A stretch of DNA of 14,270 nucleotides from JBFHKO01 sp041595355 (GCA_041595355.1 JBFHKO010000044.1:1-14270); one strand, 5' to 3'; positions 1-7,256 are shown, numbered from the stretch's first letter. The notes: generated by a model not told the origin, from the letters alone. Numbers and translations are program-made.

Positions 1-620
1 ACGCCCCCGCCCACATAGAGCATGGGCTGGCGGGCCTCGGCCAGCAGCCGGCGCGCCTGGTCCAGGGCCTCGTCATCCGGCGTGGCGGGCTCCTGCACCA
101 GATGCACCGGCGCCAGCGGCTCGACCTGCATCATCTGGATATCCTTGGGCACGTCGATGAGCACCGGTCCGGGACGGCCCGAGGTGGCGATGGCGAAGGC
201 CTCCGCCAGTATCTGCCCCAGCTCGCTGGGATCGGTGACCATGAAGGAGTGCTTGGTACAGGAGAGGGACATGCCCAGCACGTCGATTTCCTGGAAGGCA
301 TCGGTGCCGATGAAATCGCGGGGCACCTGGCCGGTAATGGCCACCACGGGGACCGAATCCAGCAGCGCATCGGCCAGGCCGGTGATGAGGTTGGTGGCAC
401 CGGGTCCCGAGGTGGCGATGCAGACGCCCACCCGGCCGGTGGCGCGGGCATAGCCGAGGGCCGCCATGGCAGCACCCTGCTCGTGCCGGCACAGCTGGTG
501 CGCCAGGCCGCCATCGTAGAGGGCATCATACACCGGCATGATGGCACCACCCGGGTAACCGAATACCTGGTCCACCCCTTGCTGGTGCAACGCATTCACA
601 ATGTACTGAGCCCCATTCAT
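1..620 (-). CDS. ilvG: Acetolactate synthase large subunit, N-terminal part (cut by left edge)
   Basis: This is the first 206 codons of a thiamine-diphosphate enzyme that condenses two pyruvates, or pyruvate and 2-oxobutyrate, in the first common step of branched-chain amino acid synthesis. The translation begins MNGAQYIVNALHQQGVDQVF and contains the typical GYPGGAIMPVYDAL stretch. The cofactor-activating Glu is E47 in RHEQGAAMAA, followed by ATSGPGATNL and the TGQVPRDFIGTDAFQE segment. An AAGGA ribosome site lies about 9 bases before the ATG at 620. The gene sits directly behind the ilvL attenuator, which marks it as IlvG (isozyme II) rather than IlvB or IlvI. The visible part is open, with no frameshift. 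The rest, and probably ilvM and the remaining ilv genes, lies left of the window. Expression should be controlled by attenuation. Confidence 0.96.
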   Translation of the reverse strand, partial: MNGAQYIVNALHQQGVDQVFGYPGGAIMPVYDALYDGGLAHQLCRHEQGAAMAALGYARATGRVGVCIATSGPGATNLITGLADALLDSVPVVAITGQVPRDFIGTDAFQEIDVLGMSLSCTKHSFMVTDPSELGQILAEAFAIATSGRPGPVLIDVPKDIQMMQVEPLAPVHLVQEPATPDDEALDQARRLLAEARQPMLYVGGG

Positions 621-644
621 CCTGTTTATCCTTGTGTACGGCTG

Positions 645-679
645 AAAAAAAACCCCCGAGACGGTCGGGTCTCGGGGGT
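645..679 (-). terminator. Attenuator (intrinsic terminator) of the ilv operon
   Basis: Read on the minus strand, a perfect 10-bp stem (669-678 with 653-662, CCCCCGAGAC against GTCTCGGGGG) closes a 6-base loop. It is followed by eight consecutive T at 652-645. It lies between the ilvL stop codon and the ilvG start, with about 24 bases from the T-tract to ilvG. This is the position expected of the regulated terminator in ilv attenuation. Its high GC stem and clean T-run make it one of the strongest signals in the window. Confidence 0.95.
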
Positions 680-737
680 CGTCGTGCGGTGTTCCGGTTC
701 GTCTTGCCTACCTCACCCCAGCCGTGCTCGCCCCGAG
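669..737 (-). promoter_or_regulatory. Probable antiterminator pairing in the ilv leader
   Basis: On the minus strand, CTCGGGG at 737-731, inside the ilvL codons for Pro-Leu-Gly-Ala, is exactly complementary to CCCCGAG at 677-671, which is the 5' arm of the attenuator stem. Pairing these two would break the terminator. Such mutually exclusive pairing is what classical ribosome-stalling attenuation requires. A stall at the upstream Val/Ile codons would leave 737-731 free to capture the terminator arm. A further GGTGG/CCACC pairing just upstream could act as the competing early hairpin. The pairing is read from the sequence; its use in the cell is inferred. Confidence 0.6.
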
Positions 738-803
738 CGGTGGCATAATCACCACCACTAGGACCAGAATAATGCTGACGCTGAAACCGATCATGTAGTA
801 CAT
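708..803 (-). CDS. ilvL: ilv operon leader peptide IlvL
   Basis: This 31-codon frame (stop TAG at 708) contains the run SIILVLVVVIMPPLGAS. In total it has 6 Val, 4 Ile and 3 Leu codons. The Val/Ile run ending in two prolines and a glycine closely matches the known enterobacterial leader. From the ATG at 803 the two prolines fall at residues 21 and 22, as I recall for the E. coli peptide, which favours this start over the in-frame ATG at 794 (28 aa). There is no strong Shine-Dalgarno sequence before either start. The peptide's role is to sense charged tRNA-Ile, tRNA-Val and tRNA-Leu: ribosome stalling on these codons prevents formation of the downstream attenuator and lets ilvG be transcribed. 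Confidence 0.9.
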   Translation of the reverse strand: MYYMIGFSVSIILVLVVVIMPPLGASTAGVR

Positions 804-856
804 CGCTGAACCAGAATATCCAAATTGGTCCCGCCAGATCTGACGGGTGGTGATTA

Positions 857-885
857 CAACTAGCACAGGTTATTTTTTAACTCAA
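857..885 (-). promoter_or_regulatory. Candidate promoter of ilvL-ilvG
   Basis: On the minus strand TTGAGT (885-880) is followed after 17 bases by TAGTTG (862-857), with a TG one base before the second hexamer as in an extended -10. The spacer is A/T-rich. The start of transcription would fall about 45 bases before the ilvL start. The -10 match is poor, and an alternative TGTAAT (858-853) has a 21-base spacing, so the exact promoter is uncertain. Confidence 0.3.
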
Positions 886-997
886 GCATTTCCGACGCCA
901 GAGGCTCCCGCCGGGCCGATGATGCCGCGCACAAAATCATCACAAACATATGATTAACCAAGCATAGTTGCTTACGGTTCCGCCAGGGAGGGCTCGC

Positions 998-2512
998 ATG
1001 TCATTAGCCGTGGTATTCAGCCGCGCCAGCCTGGGCGTCGAGGCGCCGCTGGTGAGCGTCGAGGTGCACCTGAGCAACGGTCTGCCGGCCTTTGCCATCG
1101 TCGGCCTGCCGGAAACCTCGGTGAAGGAGGCGCGGGACCGGGTGCGCAGCGCCCTGCTGAATGGCCAGTTTCTCTTCCCGGACAAACGCATCACCGTCAA
1201 CCTGGCGCCGGCCGATCTGCCCAAGGAGGGTGGCCGCTTCGATCTGGCCATCGCCCTCGGCATCCTCGCCGCCTCCGGGCAGATACCGGCGCAGCGACTG
1301 GCCGAAGACGAATTTCTGGGCGAGCTGGGCCTCACCGGCGCGGTACGCCCGGTGACCGGCGCCCTGCCCGCCGTGCTGGCGGCCCGGGCCGCCGAGCGCA
1401 CCCTGGTGCTGCCGGCCGGTAATGGTGACGAGGCAAGTCTCATCCGGGATACGCGCAGCCTGAGCTGCGACAGCCTGCTGCAGCTCAGCGCCTGGCTGTG
1501 TGGCCAGCAGGCCCTGCCGCTCTGCGAGCCGGCACCGGCCATCCCCCCGCCATCGTCCCAGGCGGATCTGCAGGATGTGATTGGCCAGCCACTGGGCAAG
1601 CGGGCACTGGAAATCGCCGCCAGCGGCCGCCACCACCTGCTGCTGCTGGGCCCCCCGGGCACCGGCAAGAGCATGCTGGCCAGCCGGCTGGCCGGGCTGT
1701 TGCCGCCCATGAGCGACGAGGAAGCCCAGCAGACCGCCGCCATCCACTCCATCGGCGGACTGGCCCTGAGCCAGTCCGACTGGCGCCGCCGCCCCTTCCG
1801 CGCCCCCCATCACAGCGCCTCCATGGCCGCTCTGGTGGGAGGCGGCAGCCAGCCGCGCCCGGGCGAGATCTCCCTGGCCCACAACGGCATCCTGTTTCTG
1901 GATGAACTCACCGAATTCGAGCGCCGGGTGCTGGATGCCCTGCGCGAACCTCTGGAGAGCGGCCGCATCATCATCTCGCGCGCCGCCCGGCAGATGGAAT
2001 TCCCGGCCCGCTTCCAGCTCATCGCCGCCATGAACCCCAGCCCCTGCGGTCACCTGGACGAACAGCGCCGGGCCAGCCCGGATCAGGTGCTGCGCTACCT
2101 GGGCCGCCTCTCCGGTCCCTTCCTGGATCGCTTCGATCTGACGGTGGAGATACCGCTGCTGCCCCAGGGGGCACTCAGCCAGCCCGCCGAGCGCGGCGAG
2201 TCCAGCCAGCACATCCGAGCCCGGGTCGCGCTGACCCGGCAGCGCCAGCTTGAACGGGCCGGCAAGCTGAACGCCGAGCTGGATAGCCGCGAGATAGAGC
2301 GCTTCTGCGCCCTCTGCCGTGACGACGCCCGCTTTCTGGAGCAGGCCATCCACCAGCTGGGGCTCTCCCTGCGCGGCTGGCACAAGCTACTGCGGGTGGC
2401 CCGCACCCTGGCGGACATGGCCGGCGAGCCCCGGATCCAGCGCAGCCACCTGGCGGAGGCGCTCGGTTACCGCGCCATGGATCGGTTGCTGCAGCGTTTG
2501 CGCCCGGCCTGA
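998..2512 (+). CDS. comM: ComM/YifB, Mg-chelatase-like AAA+ ATPase (branch-migration helicase)
   Basis: This 504-residue protein belongs to the YifB/ComM family. ComM is a hexameric helicase that extends heteroduplex joints during natural transformation. The start is set by AGGGAGG at 985-991, six bases before the ATG; the protein then begins MSLAVVFSRASLGVEAPLVS, as in the family. An N-terminal ChlI-like domain (about 1-165) contains VGLPETSVKEARDRVRSALL and NLAPADLPKEGGRFDLAIAL. The AAA+ core has Walker A GPPGTGKS at 218-225, Walker B FLDE with acidic D302/E303, and AAMNPSPCGH. The segment LSGPFLDRFDLTVEIPLL follows, then the C-terminal helical domain ending in the EALGYRAMDRLLQRL motif. 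It is divergent from ilvL, the same arrangement as yifB in enterobacteria. No terminator is evident after it. Whether the host is naturally competent cannot be seen here. Confidence 0.96.
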   Translation: MSLAVVFSRASLGVEAPLVSVEVHLSNGLPAFAIVGLPETSVKEARDRVRSALLNGQFLFPDKRITVNLAPADLPKEGGRFDLAIALGILAASGQIPAQRLAEDEFLGELGLTGAVRPVTGALPAVLAARAAERTLVLPAGNGDEASLIRDTRSLSCDSLLQLSAWLCGQQALPLCEPAPAIPPPSSQADLQDVIGQPLGKRALEIAASGRHHLLLLGPPGTGKSMLASRLAGLLPPMSDEEAQQTAAIHSIGGLALSQSDWRRRPFRAPHHSASMAALVGGGSQPRPGEISLAHNGILFLDELTEFERRVLDALREPLESGRIIISRAARQMEFPARFQLIAAMNPSPCGHLDEQRRASPDQVLRYLGRLSGPFLDRFDLTVEIPLLPQGALSQPAERGESSQHIRARVALTRQRQLERAGKLNAELDSREIERFCALCRDDARFLEQAIHQLGLSLRGWHKLLRVARTLADMAGEPRIQRSHLAEALGYRAMDRLLQRLRPA

Positions 2513-2653
2513 GGCCATCATGACGCCGGGCAACTGCTCAGAAAAAATACTGGTGCCGGGCAGGGGCGGCAGGCAAAATGGCCGGCCACCGGCAGCCGCC
2601 GCCTCTTGGCGAGGACCGCCGCCCATCCGCAACCCGTCAGACGGATCAGCTCA

Positions 2654-3577
2654 ATGTTGGCCATGCTTCCCGGATTCATCCTGTTACCCCTCAGCGTCGC
2701 GCTAACGCTGCTCAACACCGCCTTCCACTGCCTGTGGATTGTCGGCTTCTCGCTCATCAAGCTGCTGCTGCCCCTGACCCCGGTGCGCCGACGCATGGAT
2801 CGCCTGAATGATGGCTGCATGACACTCTGGCTGCTGGGCAACAGCCTGATACTGGGGCTCATCAACCGCATCGAATGGCAGATAGAGGATCAGACCCGGC
2901 TCGACCGCAACGGCTGGTACCTGCTTATCTGCAACCACCTGAGCTGGACCGACATCGTCATACTGGGGCACCTGTTCCGCCGCCGGCTGCCGGTACCCAA
3001 ATTCTTCGTCAAGCACGAGATGCGCTATGTGCCCTTCGTCGGTCTGGCCTGCTGGGGGCTGAACATGCCCTTCATGCGCCGCTATTCACGCCAGCACCTG
3101 CTCAGGCACCCGCACCTGCGCGGCAAGGATGTGGAGACCGCCCGGCGCGCCTGCAACGGGTTCCGCCACCGCCCCACCACCATCATCAACTTCGTGGAGG
3201 GCAGCCGCTTCACCCCGGCCAAGCAGCAGGCACTCGACTCCCCATATCGGCATCTGTTGCCGCCGCGCCCCGCCGGCATGGCCATGACGCTGTCGGCCAT
3301 GGGCGAGCAGCTGTCGCACATCGTCAATGTCACCCTGGCCTATCCCGACAATGCCGAGCGCCCCTTTCTCGATCTGCTGTGCGGGCGCATGGGCCGCATT
3401 CAGGTACATATCGAAACCCTGCCGGTGACCGCCGAGCTGCGCGGCGATTACCGCAACGATGCACTCTTCAAGCGGCACTTCCAGCAGTGGCTGGATCGAC
3501 TCTGGCAGGCCAAGGATGAGCGCCTGGCCCGCCTCGCGGCCGCCGACGAGCCCGCCGAGCCCATCAGGGCGACCTGA
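2654..3577 (+). CDS. yihG: YihG-like 1-acyl-glycerol-3-phosphate acyltransferase (PlsC family)
   Basis: This 307-residue membrane-associated acyltransferase is close in length and sequence to E. coli YihG, a PlsC paralogue reported to acylate lysophosphatidic acid and affect motility. A hydrophobic N-terminus (about residues 2-40) gives one or two membrane segments. The HX4D catalytic motif is visible in LLICNHLSWTDIVIL, the substrate-binding EGSR in INFVEGSRFTPAKQ, and a family block in PFMRRYSRQHLLRHP. The C-terminus has FKRHFQQWLDRLWQ, also typical of YihG. I chose the ATG at 2654 because the hydrophobic segment begins there as in homologues; the ribosome site is weak. Upstream in-frame TTG at 2606 would add an unrelated polar stretch. 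Its 3' end overlaps the convergent TudS-like gene by 14 bp. In E. coli yihG also lies near dsbA and srkA. Confidence 0.93.
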   Translation: MLAMLPGFILLPLSVALTLLNTAFHCLWIVGFSLIKLLLPLTPVRRRMDRLNDGCMTLWLLGNSLILGLINRIEWQIEDQTRLDRNGWYLLICNHLSWTDIVILGHLFRRRLPVPKFFVKHEMRYVPFVGLACWGLNMPFMRRYSRQHLLRHPHLRGKDVETARRACNGFRHRPTTIINFVEGSRFTPAKQQALDSPYRHLLPPRPAGMAMTLSAMGEQLSHIVNVTLAYPDNAERPFLDLLCGRMGRIQVHIETLPVTAELRGDYRNDALFKRHFQQWLDRLWQAKDERLARLAAADEPAEPIRAT

Positions 3578-4031
3578 GGGCCTGCAGGACGGTGGCCAGC
3601 GCCTCCAGCTGGGTTTCCGCGAACACCTGCACCCCATGCTGGCGTAACAGCCGGCTGGTAACCCCTGCGCCGGCCTGGCTGACGCCGCAAAAGCGGCCAT
3701 CGTACACCCGGTTGGCCCCGCAGGAGGGGCTTCCCTCCTTGAGCAGCGCCAGACGAATGCCCTGCTGGCGACAGAGCGCCAGCGCCGCCTCGGCGCCGGC
3801 AGTAAACGCCGATGTCAGGTCCAGGCCATTGATGGTCAGCACCCGGCCATCGGCCTGGATCTCCGCCGCGGCCCTGGGCACCGGCAAGCCGCCGGCCACT
3901 TCCGGACACAGCGCCAGCAGCCGTCCCTCGGCCTGCCAGCGCGCCAGCAGGCCGTTGTCCAGCCCCTGACTGCGGCCGTCATAGCGCACCGGCGCCCCCA
4001 GCAGGCAGGCGCTGACCAGTATCTTGTGCAT
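3564..4031 (-). CDS. DUF523 (TudS-like) iron-sulfur protein
   Basis: This 155-residue stand-alone DUF523 protein belongs to the family that includes thiouracil desulfidase TudS, which carries a [4Fe-4S] cluster and removes sulfur from 2-thiouracil. Family motifs are SACLLGAPVRYDG (Cys9), LCPEVAGGLPVPR (Cys42 with the adjacent Glu44), LLKEGSPSCGANRVYDG (Cys104) and the nearby Cys115. Three of these cysteines are the likely cluster ligands. The ATG at 4031 is preceded by GGGGAGGAA at good distance and begins MHKILVSACLLG as in homologues; a few codons upstream are also open but unlikely. There is no DUF1722 fusion. The gene begins only 23 bases beyond the end of the dsbA terminator T-tract, so it may rely on readthrough or on a promoter inside the hairpin region. 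Desulfidase activity is inferred from family membership; members may act on other thiolated substrates. Confidence 0.9.
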   Translation of the reverse strand: MHKILVSACLLGAPVRYDGRSQGLDNGLLARWQAEGRLLALCPEVAGGLPVPRAAAEIQADGRVLTINGLDLTSAFTAGAEAALALCRQQGIRLALLKEGSPSCGANRVYDGRFCGVSQAGAGVTSRLLRQHGVQVFAETQLEALATVLQALRSP

Positions 4032-4053
4032 CGTTTCCTCCCCGGGCGGCAAC

Positions 4054-4077
4054 TAAAAAGGGAGCCGCGGCTCCCTT
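4054..4077 (-). terminator. Intrinsic terminator after dsbA
   Basis: On the minus strand the palindrome GGGAGCCGCGGCTCCC (4060-4075), extended by two A-T pairs to 4058-4077, forms a stem of 8 pairs with a CGCG loop. The T-rich run read from 4059 down to 4055 follows. It starts 18 bases beyond the dsbA stop and sits immediately upstream of the ribosome site of the TudS-like gene, so it separates the dsbA operon from that gene. Confidence 0.85.
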
Positions 4078-4095
4078 GCAGAACACCCGGCGGCG

Positions 4096-4704
4096 CTACT
4101 CTTTTTTGGCCAGCAGGAACTTCACCAGCGAGACATATTGCTCGGCGCTGGTCAGCGCTTCGGACTTCACCAGATACTTGCCATTGACCACGGTGGCCGG
4201 CACGCCGCGAATATTCAGGCTTTCGGTGTTGCGATCGTACTGCGCCACCAGGCCGGTGACCGCAAAGCTGTCGATGCCGCCGTCAAACTCCTGGGCGGTA
4301 ACGCCCTGGCTCTCGAAGATGGCCTTCGCCGCGGCTCTGTCCTTGGGCGGCTGACGCTCGACGTGAATGCGCTGGAAAAACACCGGCGAGATCTTGGGTT
4401 CGACCTTCAGCAAAGTGGCCAGGGCGTAGGCACGCTGCAGCTCGGGCCCCATCTCCCGCCCCAGGAAGGCCACCGGGTTGCCCTTGATGGTCACCCCCTC
4501 CGGCAACTCGGCCTGCAACTGCTCGAAAATAGGCTCGAACTGCATGCAATGGGGACAAAAATAGGAGAAAAACTTGGTGACCTCCGGCTTGGCCGAGGCC
4601 GTCTGCTTGACGATCTCATAGTGCACGCCTTCCTTGTACGCGGGCGCCGCCTGGGCCAGGGGAACCAGCAATAACGCAGCCAGCATCAAGAAGAGTTTTT
4701 TCAT
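4096..4704 (-). CDS. dsbA: Thiol:disulfide interchange protein DsbA
   Basis: This periplasmic oxidase introduces disulfide bonds into exported proteins and is reoxidised by DsbB in the inner membrane. The 202-residue precursor starts at the ATG at 4704, behind AGGA with a 7-base spacing. It has a clear signal peptide, MKKLFLMLAALLLVPLAQA, with cleavage expected after residue 19. The thioredoxin-fold active site is C50-P-H-C53 in FFSYFCPHCMQFEP, the CPHC dipeptide being the hallmark of DsbA. The cis-proline loop is P169 in IRGVPATVVNGKY. The length is normal for the family. It follows srkA by 66 bases, as in E. coli, where the two are cotranscribed and dsbA also has its own promoter. A weak TTGAAC-like hexamer in the gap is not convincing. 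Confidence 0.97.
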   Translation of the reverse strand: MKKLFLMLAALLLVPLAQAAPAYKEGVHYEIVKQTASAKPEVTKFFSYFCPHCMQFEPIFEQLQAELPEGVTIKGNPVAFLGREMGPELQRAYALATLLKVEPKISPVFFQRIHVERQPPKDRAAAKAIFESQGVTAQEFDGGIDSFAVTGLVAQYDRNTESLNIRGVPATVVNGKYLVKSEALTSAEQYVSLVKFLLAKKE

Positions 4705-4770
4705 GTCGATTCCTACCAGTAGGGACAAAACAGGCCGTCGGGCCCGGGTTCAAACAAACAGACTATTCAC

Positions 4771-5751
4771 TCAATAGCCGGGCGTCAATGACAGCGGCGG
4801 CTGTTTCAGCAACGCCAGCTGCTGACGCAGGGCCAGATATTGGTCATGCCAGAATTGCTCGGTGGCAAACCAGGGAAAGGCGCGCGGAAAGGCCGGATCC
4901 GGCCAGCGGCGCGCCAGCCACGCCAGGTGGTGCAGCATGCGGCCACTGCGCAGCGGCTCGATGAGGCGCAGCTCTGCGGTGTTGAATTCGCAGAACTCCT
5001 CATAACCACAGAGCAGCGCATCCAGCTGCAGCAGCCGCTCGTTGCGCTCACCGGACAGCAGCAGCCACAGATCCTGCACCGCCGGTCCCATGCGGCTGTC
5101 ATCCAGATCCACCAGCAGCGGGCCGTCGCGCCACAGTATGTTGCCGATATGGCAGTCGCCATGCAGGGCCAGCGCCTGCCAATCGCTGTGCCAGGGGGCG
5201 TGCAGCGCCTCGGCCAGCTGCCCCAGCAGCCGCGGAAAGTCATGCTTGAGGGCCGTCGGCCAGTAGCCTCCCTGCCGGAGCTGCTCGATGGGCGCCAGCA
5301 CCCAGTCGTGAAAGTCGAAGGCCGGCCGGTGACAAAACGGCTGGCTGCGCACCTGCTGGTGCCAGCGCCCCAGCGTGCGTCCCACCGCCTCCAGCTGCTC
5401 CAGATTGTCCGGCTCCAGATGCCGGCCGCCCAGGCTGGGCCAGATGGCGAACCAGAAATCCTGATGCCGGTGCAGGCTGTCGCCCTGCAGGCTCAAGGGG
5501 CAGGCCACGGGGATGTCGGCCTCGGCCAGCCGCTGGGCCAGCTGGTGCTCCTCGCGCAGCTGTGCCTCCGACCAGCGCTGCGGCCGGTAGAACTTCACCA
5601 CGTAACGCCGGCCATCGTCGGCCATGAACTGGTAAACCCGATTCTCGTAGCTGTTGAGCGGGGTCAGTCCCGACTCCAGTTGCACGCCCAGGGAAGCCAG
5701 GGCATCCAGGATCAGATCGGGCGTCAACGGTTGAAAATGAAAGGCGCTCAC
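4771..5751 (-). CDS. srkA: Stress response kinase A (YihE/RdoA)
   Basis: This Ser/Thr protein kinase of the APH-like fold counters stress-induced cell death in enterobacteria; its gene lies upstream of dsbA in a Cpx-regulated unit there. The 326-residue translation matches the family end to end: SGLTPLNSYENRVYQF near the N-terminus, VVKFYRPQRW, the catalytic loop LHGDCHIGNILWRDGP with D199 and N204, the metal-binding VDLDD with D215, GPAVQDLWLLL, and the family C-terminus PLSLTPGY. I chose the GTG at 5751 because GGAG stands six bases before it and the product then begins SAFHFQPLTPD as in E. coli. An upstream in-frame GTG at 5763 has no ribosome site. It lies 43 bases after ccoG and 66 before dsbA, suggesting one transcript. 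Confidence 0.95.
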   Translation of the reverse strand: MSAFHFQPLTPDLILDALASLGVQLESGLTPLNSYENRVYQFMADDGRRYVVKFYRPQRWSEAQLREEHQLAQRLAEADIPVACPLSLQGDSLHRHQDFWFAIWPSLGGRHLEPDNLEQLEAVGRTLGRWHQQVRSQPFCHRPAFDFHDWVLAPIEQLRQGGYWPTALKHDFPRLLGQLAEALHAPWHSDWQALALHGDCHIGNILWRDGPLLVDLDDSRMGPAVQDLWLLLSGERNERLLQLDALLCGYEEFCEFNTAELRLIEPLRSGRMLHHLAWLARRWPDPAFPRAFPWFATEQFWHDQYLALRQQLALLKQPPLSLTPGY

Positions 5752-5794
5752 GGCTTTCTCCACTCGCTATACCGGCCCGAGCCGGGCCGGCCAT

Positions 5795-7219
5795 TCAAAG
5801 TCCGCTGATGAATTTGCTGGGCTGGCGCAGCTCGGCCTTTTCCTCACCCGGCGCCGCCCCCTCAAGGCGCAACACGAACTCGATATCCAGCATGGGCAGC
5901 GCCAGGGCTTCCGGTGCCATCGCCAGGCTGAGCGGCAGGTTATACACCTCCCCGGCGGCCACGGATACCTGCCGCGGCCCCAACCACTGCACATCCGTCA
6001 GCCCCTGCACCGCCAGGCTGTAGCGGCGGGGCTGCTGGCTCTTGTTCATGATCTTGAGGGTGTAGGTGTTTTCAATCCAGCCCTCGCTGTTCTCGCGATA
6101 GAGCTGATTGCGATCCCGCAGCACCTCCAGCCCCATGGGCATCACCGCCAGCAGGTTGAGCAGCAGCACCCCCAGCATGATGGCCAGCAGCAGCCCGTAC
6201 CCCAGCAACTTGGCCCGCCACCGGCTGCCACCGCCGGCCAGACGCCGCGCCGAGGTATAGCTGATGAGGCCAGGCGCATAGCCCATGCGCGCCATGGTCT
6301 GATCGCAGGCATCCACGCAGGCGCCGCAGTTGATGCACTCGTATTGCAGCCCGTTGCGGATATCGATATCGGCAGGACAGACCTGCACGCAGAGGCCGCA
6401 ATCGATGCAGTCACCCAACCCCAGCACCTTGGGATCCTGCCTGCGGGTGCGAGCTCCCCGCGGCTCGCCGCGGGCCACATCGTAACTGGCGGTCAGGGTA
6501 TCCGCATCGAACATGGCCGACTGGAAGCGGGCATAGGGGCAGATGTGGGTACAGACGATGCTGCGCAGCCAGCCGGCATTGGCATAGGTGGCGGCAGCAA
6601 AAAACAGTACCCAGAAATAGGCCCAGAAGCCGGCTTGCAGGGTGAGCACATCGCCCACCAACTGGCGCGCGTCCCAGAAATAGGTCATGAAACTGAGGCC
6701 GGTCAGCAACGAGACTGCCAGCCAGGCGCCATGCTTGGCCGCCTTGCGCCATAGCCGGTTCCAGCCCCAGGGCGCCTCATCCAGCTTGCGCCGCTTGTTG
6801 GCCGGGCCCTCGAAACGCTCTTCAAACCAGATGAACAGCAGGGTCCACACCGTCTGCGGGCAGAGATAGCCGCACCAGACGCGGCCGAGATAACTGGTGA
6901 CAAGGAAGAGGGCGAACGCGGCGCTGATGAATACCCAGGCCAGCAGGGTCAGATCCTGGGGCCAGAGGGTGGTGCCGAAGACGTGAAATTGCTGGCTGGC
7001 CAGATCCAGCCGTACCGCCTGCCGGCCCTGGTAGGTTATCCAGGGCAACAGCACGAACAGCACCATCAGCAGGCTGCTCATGGCGCGCCGCAGCCGCTGC
7101 CAGCGCCCCGTCTGGGCGCGAACATAGATGTGGCAACCGGGGTTCAATCTGCCCCCGCGGGCGGGCTCGGCGGCGGCCGGCGTAACGACCTGCCGGACCG
7201 GGATCTGCTGCTTGTCCAT
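5795..7219 (-). CDS. ccoG: Cytochrome cbb3 oxidase accessory protein CcoG (RdxA/FixG)
   Basis: This inner-membrane ferredoxin-like protein supports copper delivery to cbb3-type cytochrome oxidase; CcoG is reported to reduce Cu(II). The 474-residue product has membrane segments near 47-63, 91-109, 164-180, 193-211 and 339-358. Paired cysteines occur in WCGYLCPQTVWT (C116, C120) and CTHICPYARFQ (C223, C227). Two [4Fe-4S] motifs follow: C271-C274-C277-C281 and C295-C298-C301-C305. The C-terminal part is periplasmic and Ig-like, typical of FixG. The ATG at 7219 follows GAGG by seven bases. No ccoNOPQ, ccoI or ccoS genes are in the window, so the gene is detached from its partners here. It is placed between yihD and srkA, which are adjacent in E. 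coli. A TATAAT lies 31 bases upstream of the start. Confidence 0.96.
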   Translation of the reverse strand: MDKQQIPVRQVVTPAAAEPARGGRLNPGCHIYVRAQTGRWQRLRRAMSSLLMVLFVLLPWITYQGRQAVRLDLASQQFHVFGTTLWPQDLTLLAWVFISAAFALFLVTSYLGRVWCGYLCPQTVWTLLFIWFEERFEGPANKRRKLDEAPWGWNRLWRKAAKHGAWLAVSLLTGLSFMTYFWDARQLVGDVLTLQAGFWAYFWVLFFAAATYANAGWLRSIVCTHICPYARFQSAMFDADTLTASYDVARGEPRGARTRRQDPKVLGLGDCIDCGLCVQVCPADIDIRNGLQYECINCGACVDACDQTMARMGYAPGLISYTSARRLAGGGSRWRAKLLGYGLLLAIMLGVLLLNLLAVMPMGLEVLRDRNQLYRENSEGWIENTYTLKIMNKSQQPRRYSLAVQGLTDVQWLGPRQVSVAAGEVYNLPLSLAMAPEALALPMLDIEFVLRLEGAAPGEEKAELRQPSKFISGL

Positions 7220-7250
7220 CTGTTCGCCTCATCGGGCCTCGGATTTGCTG

Positions 7251-7256
7251 ATTATA
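7251..7256 (-). promoter_or_regulatory. Candidate -10 element upstream of ccoG
   Basis: On the minus strand a perfect TATAAT stands 31 bases before the ccoG ATG, in the 104-base gap after yihD. No recognisable -35 lies at 16-18 bases (GCGTCT at 17). The surrounding TTGGG-TATA-ATCAG is a partial match to an FNR-type palindrome but would overlap the -10, so it is not proposed as an activator site. The promoter would be either activator-dependent or weak. Confidence 0.3.

Noticed and set aside
102..761. A plus-strand 219-codon frame across ilvG and the leader region
   Set aside because: It runs opposite the unmistakable ilvG coding sequence and through the attenuator hairpin; the translation has no recognisable features.
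968..997. Upstream TTG start for comM
   Set aside because: The ATG at 998 has a strong AGGGAGG site at ideal distance and gives the family N-terminus; the TTG has no ribosome site.
1004..2383. A 459-codon open frame antisense to comM
   Set aside because: It is a by-product of GC-rich codon use opposite a clear gene; the translation is low-complexity (Gly, Ala, Gln, His rich) with no family motifs.
2606..2653. Upstream TTG start for the acyltransferase
   Set aside because: It would add a polar stretch before the hydrophobic N-terminus typical of the family, and the product from 2654 already has the expected length.
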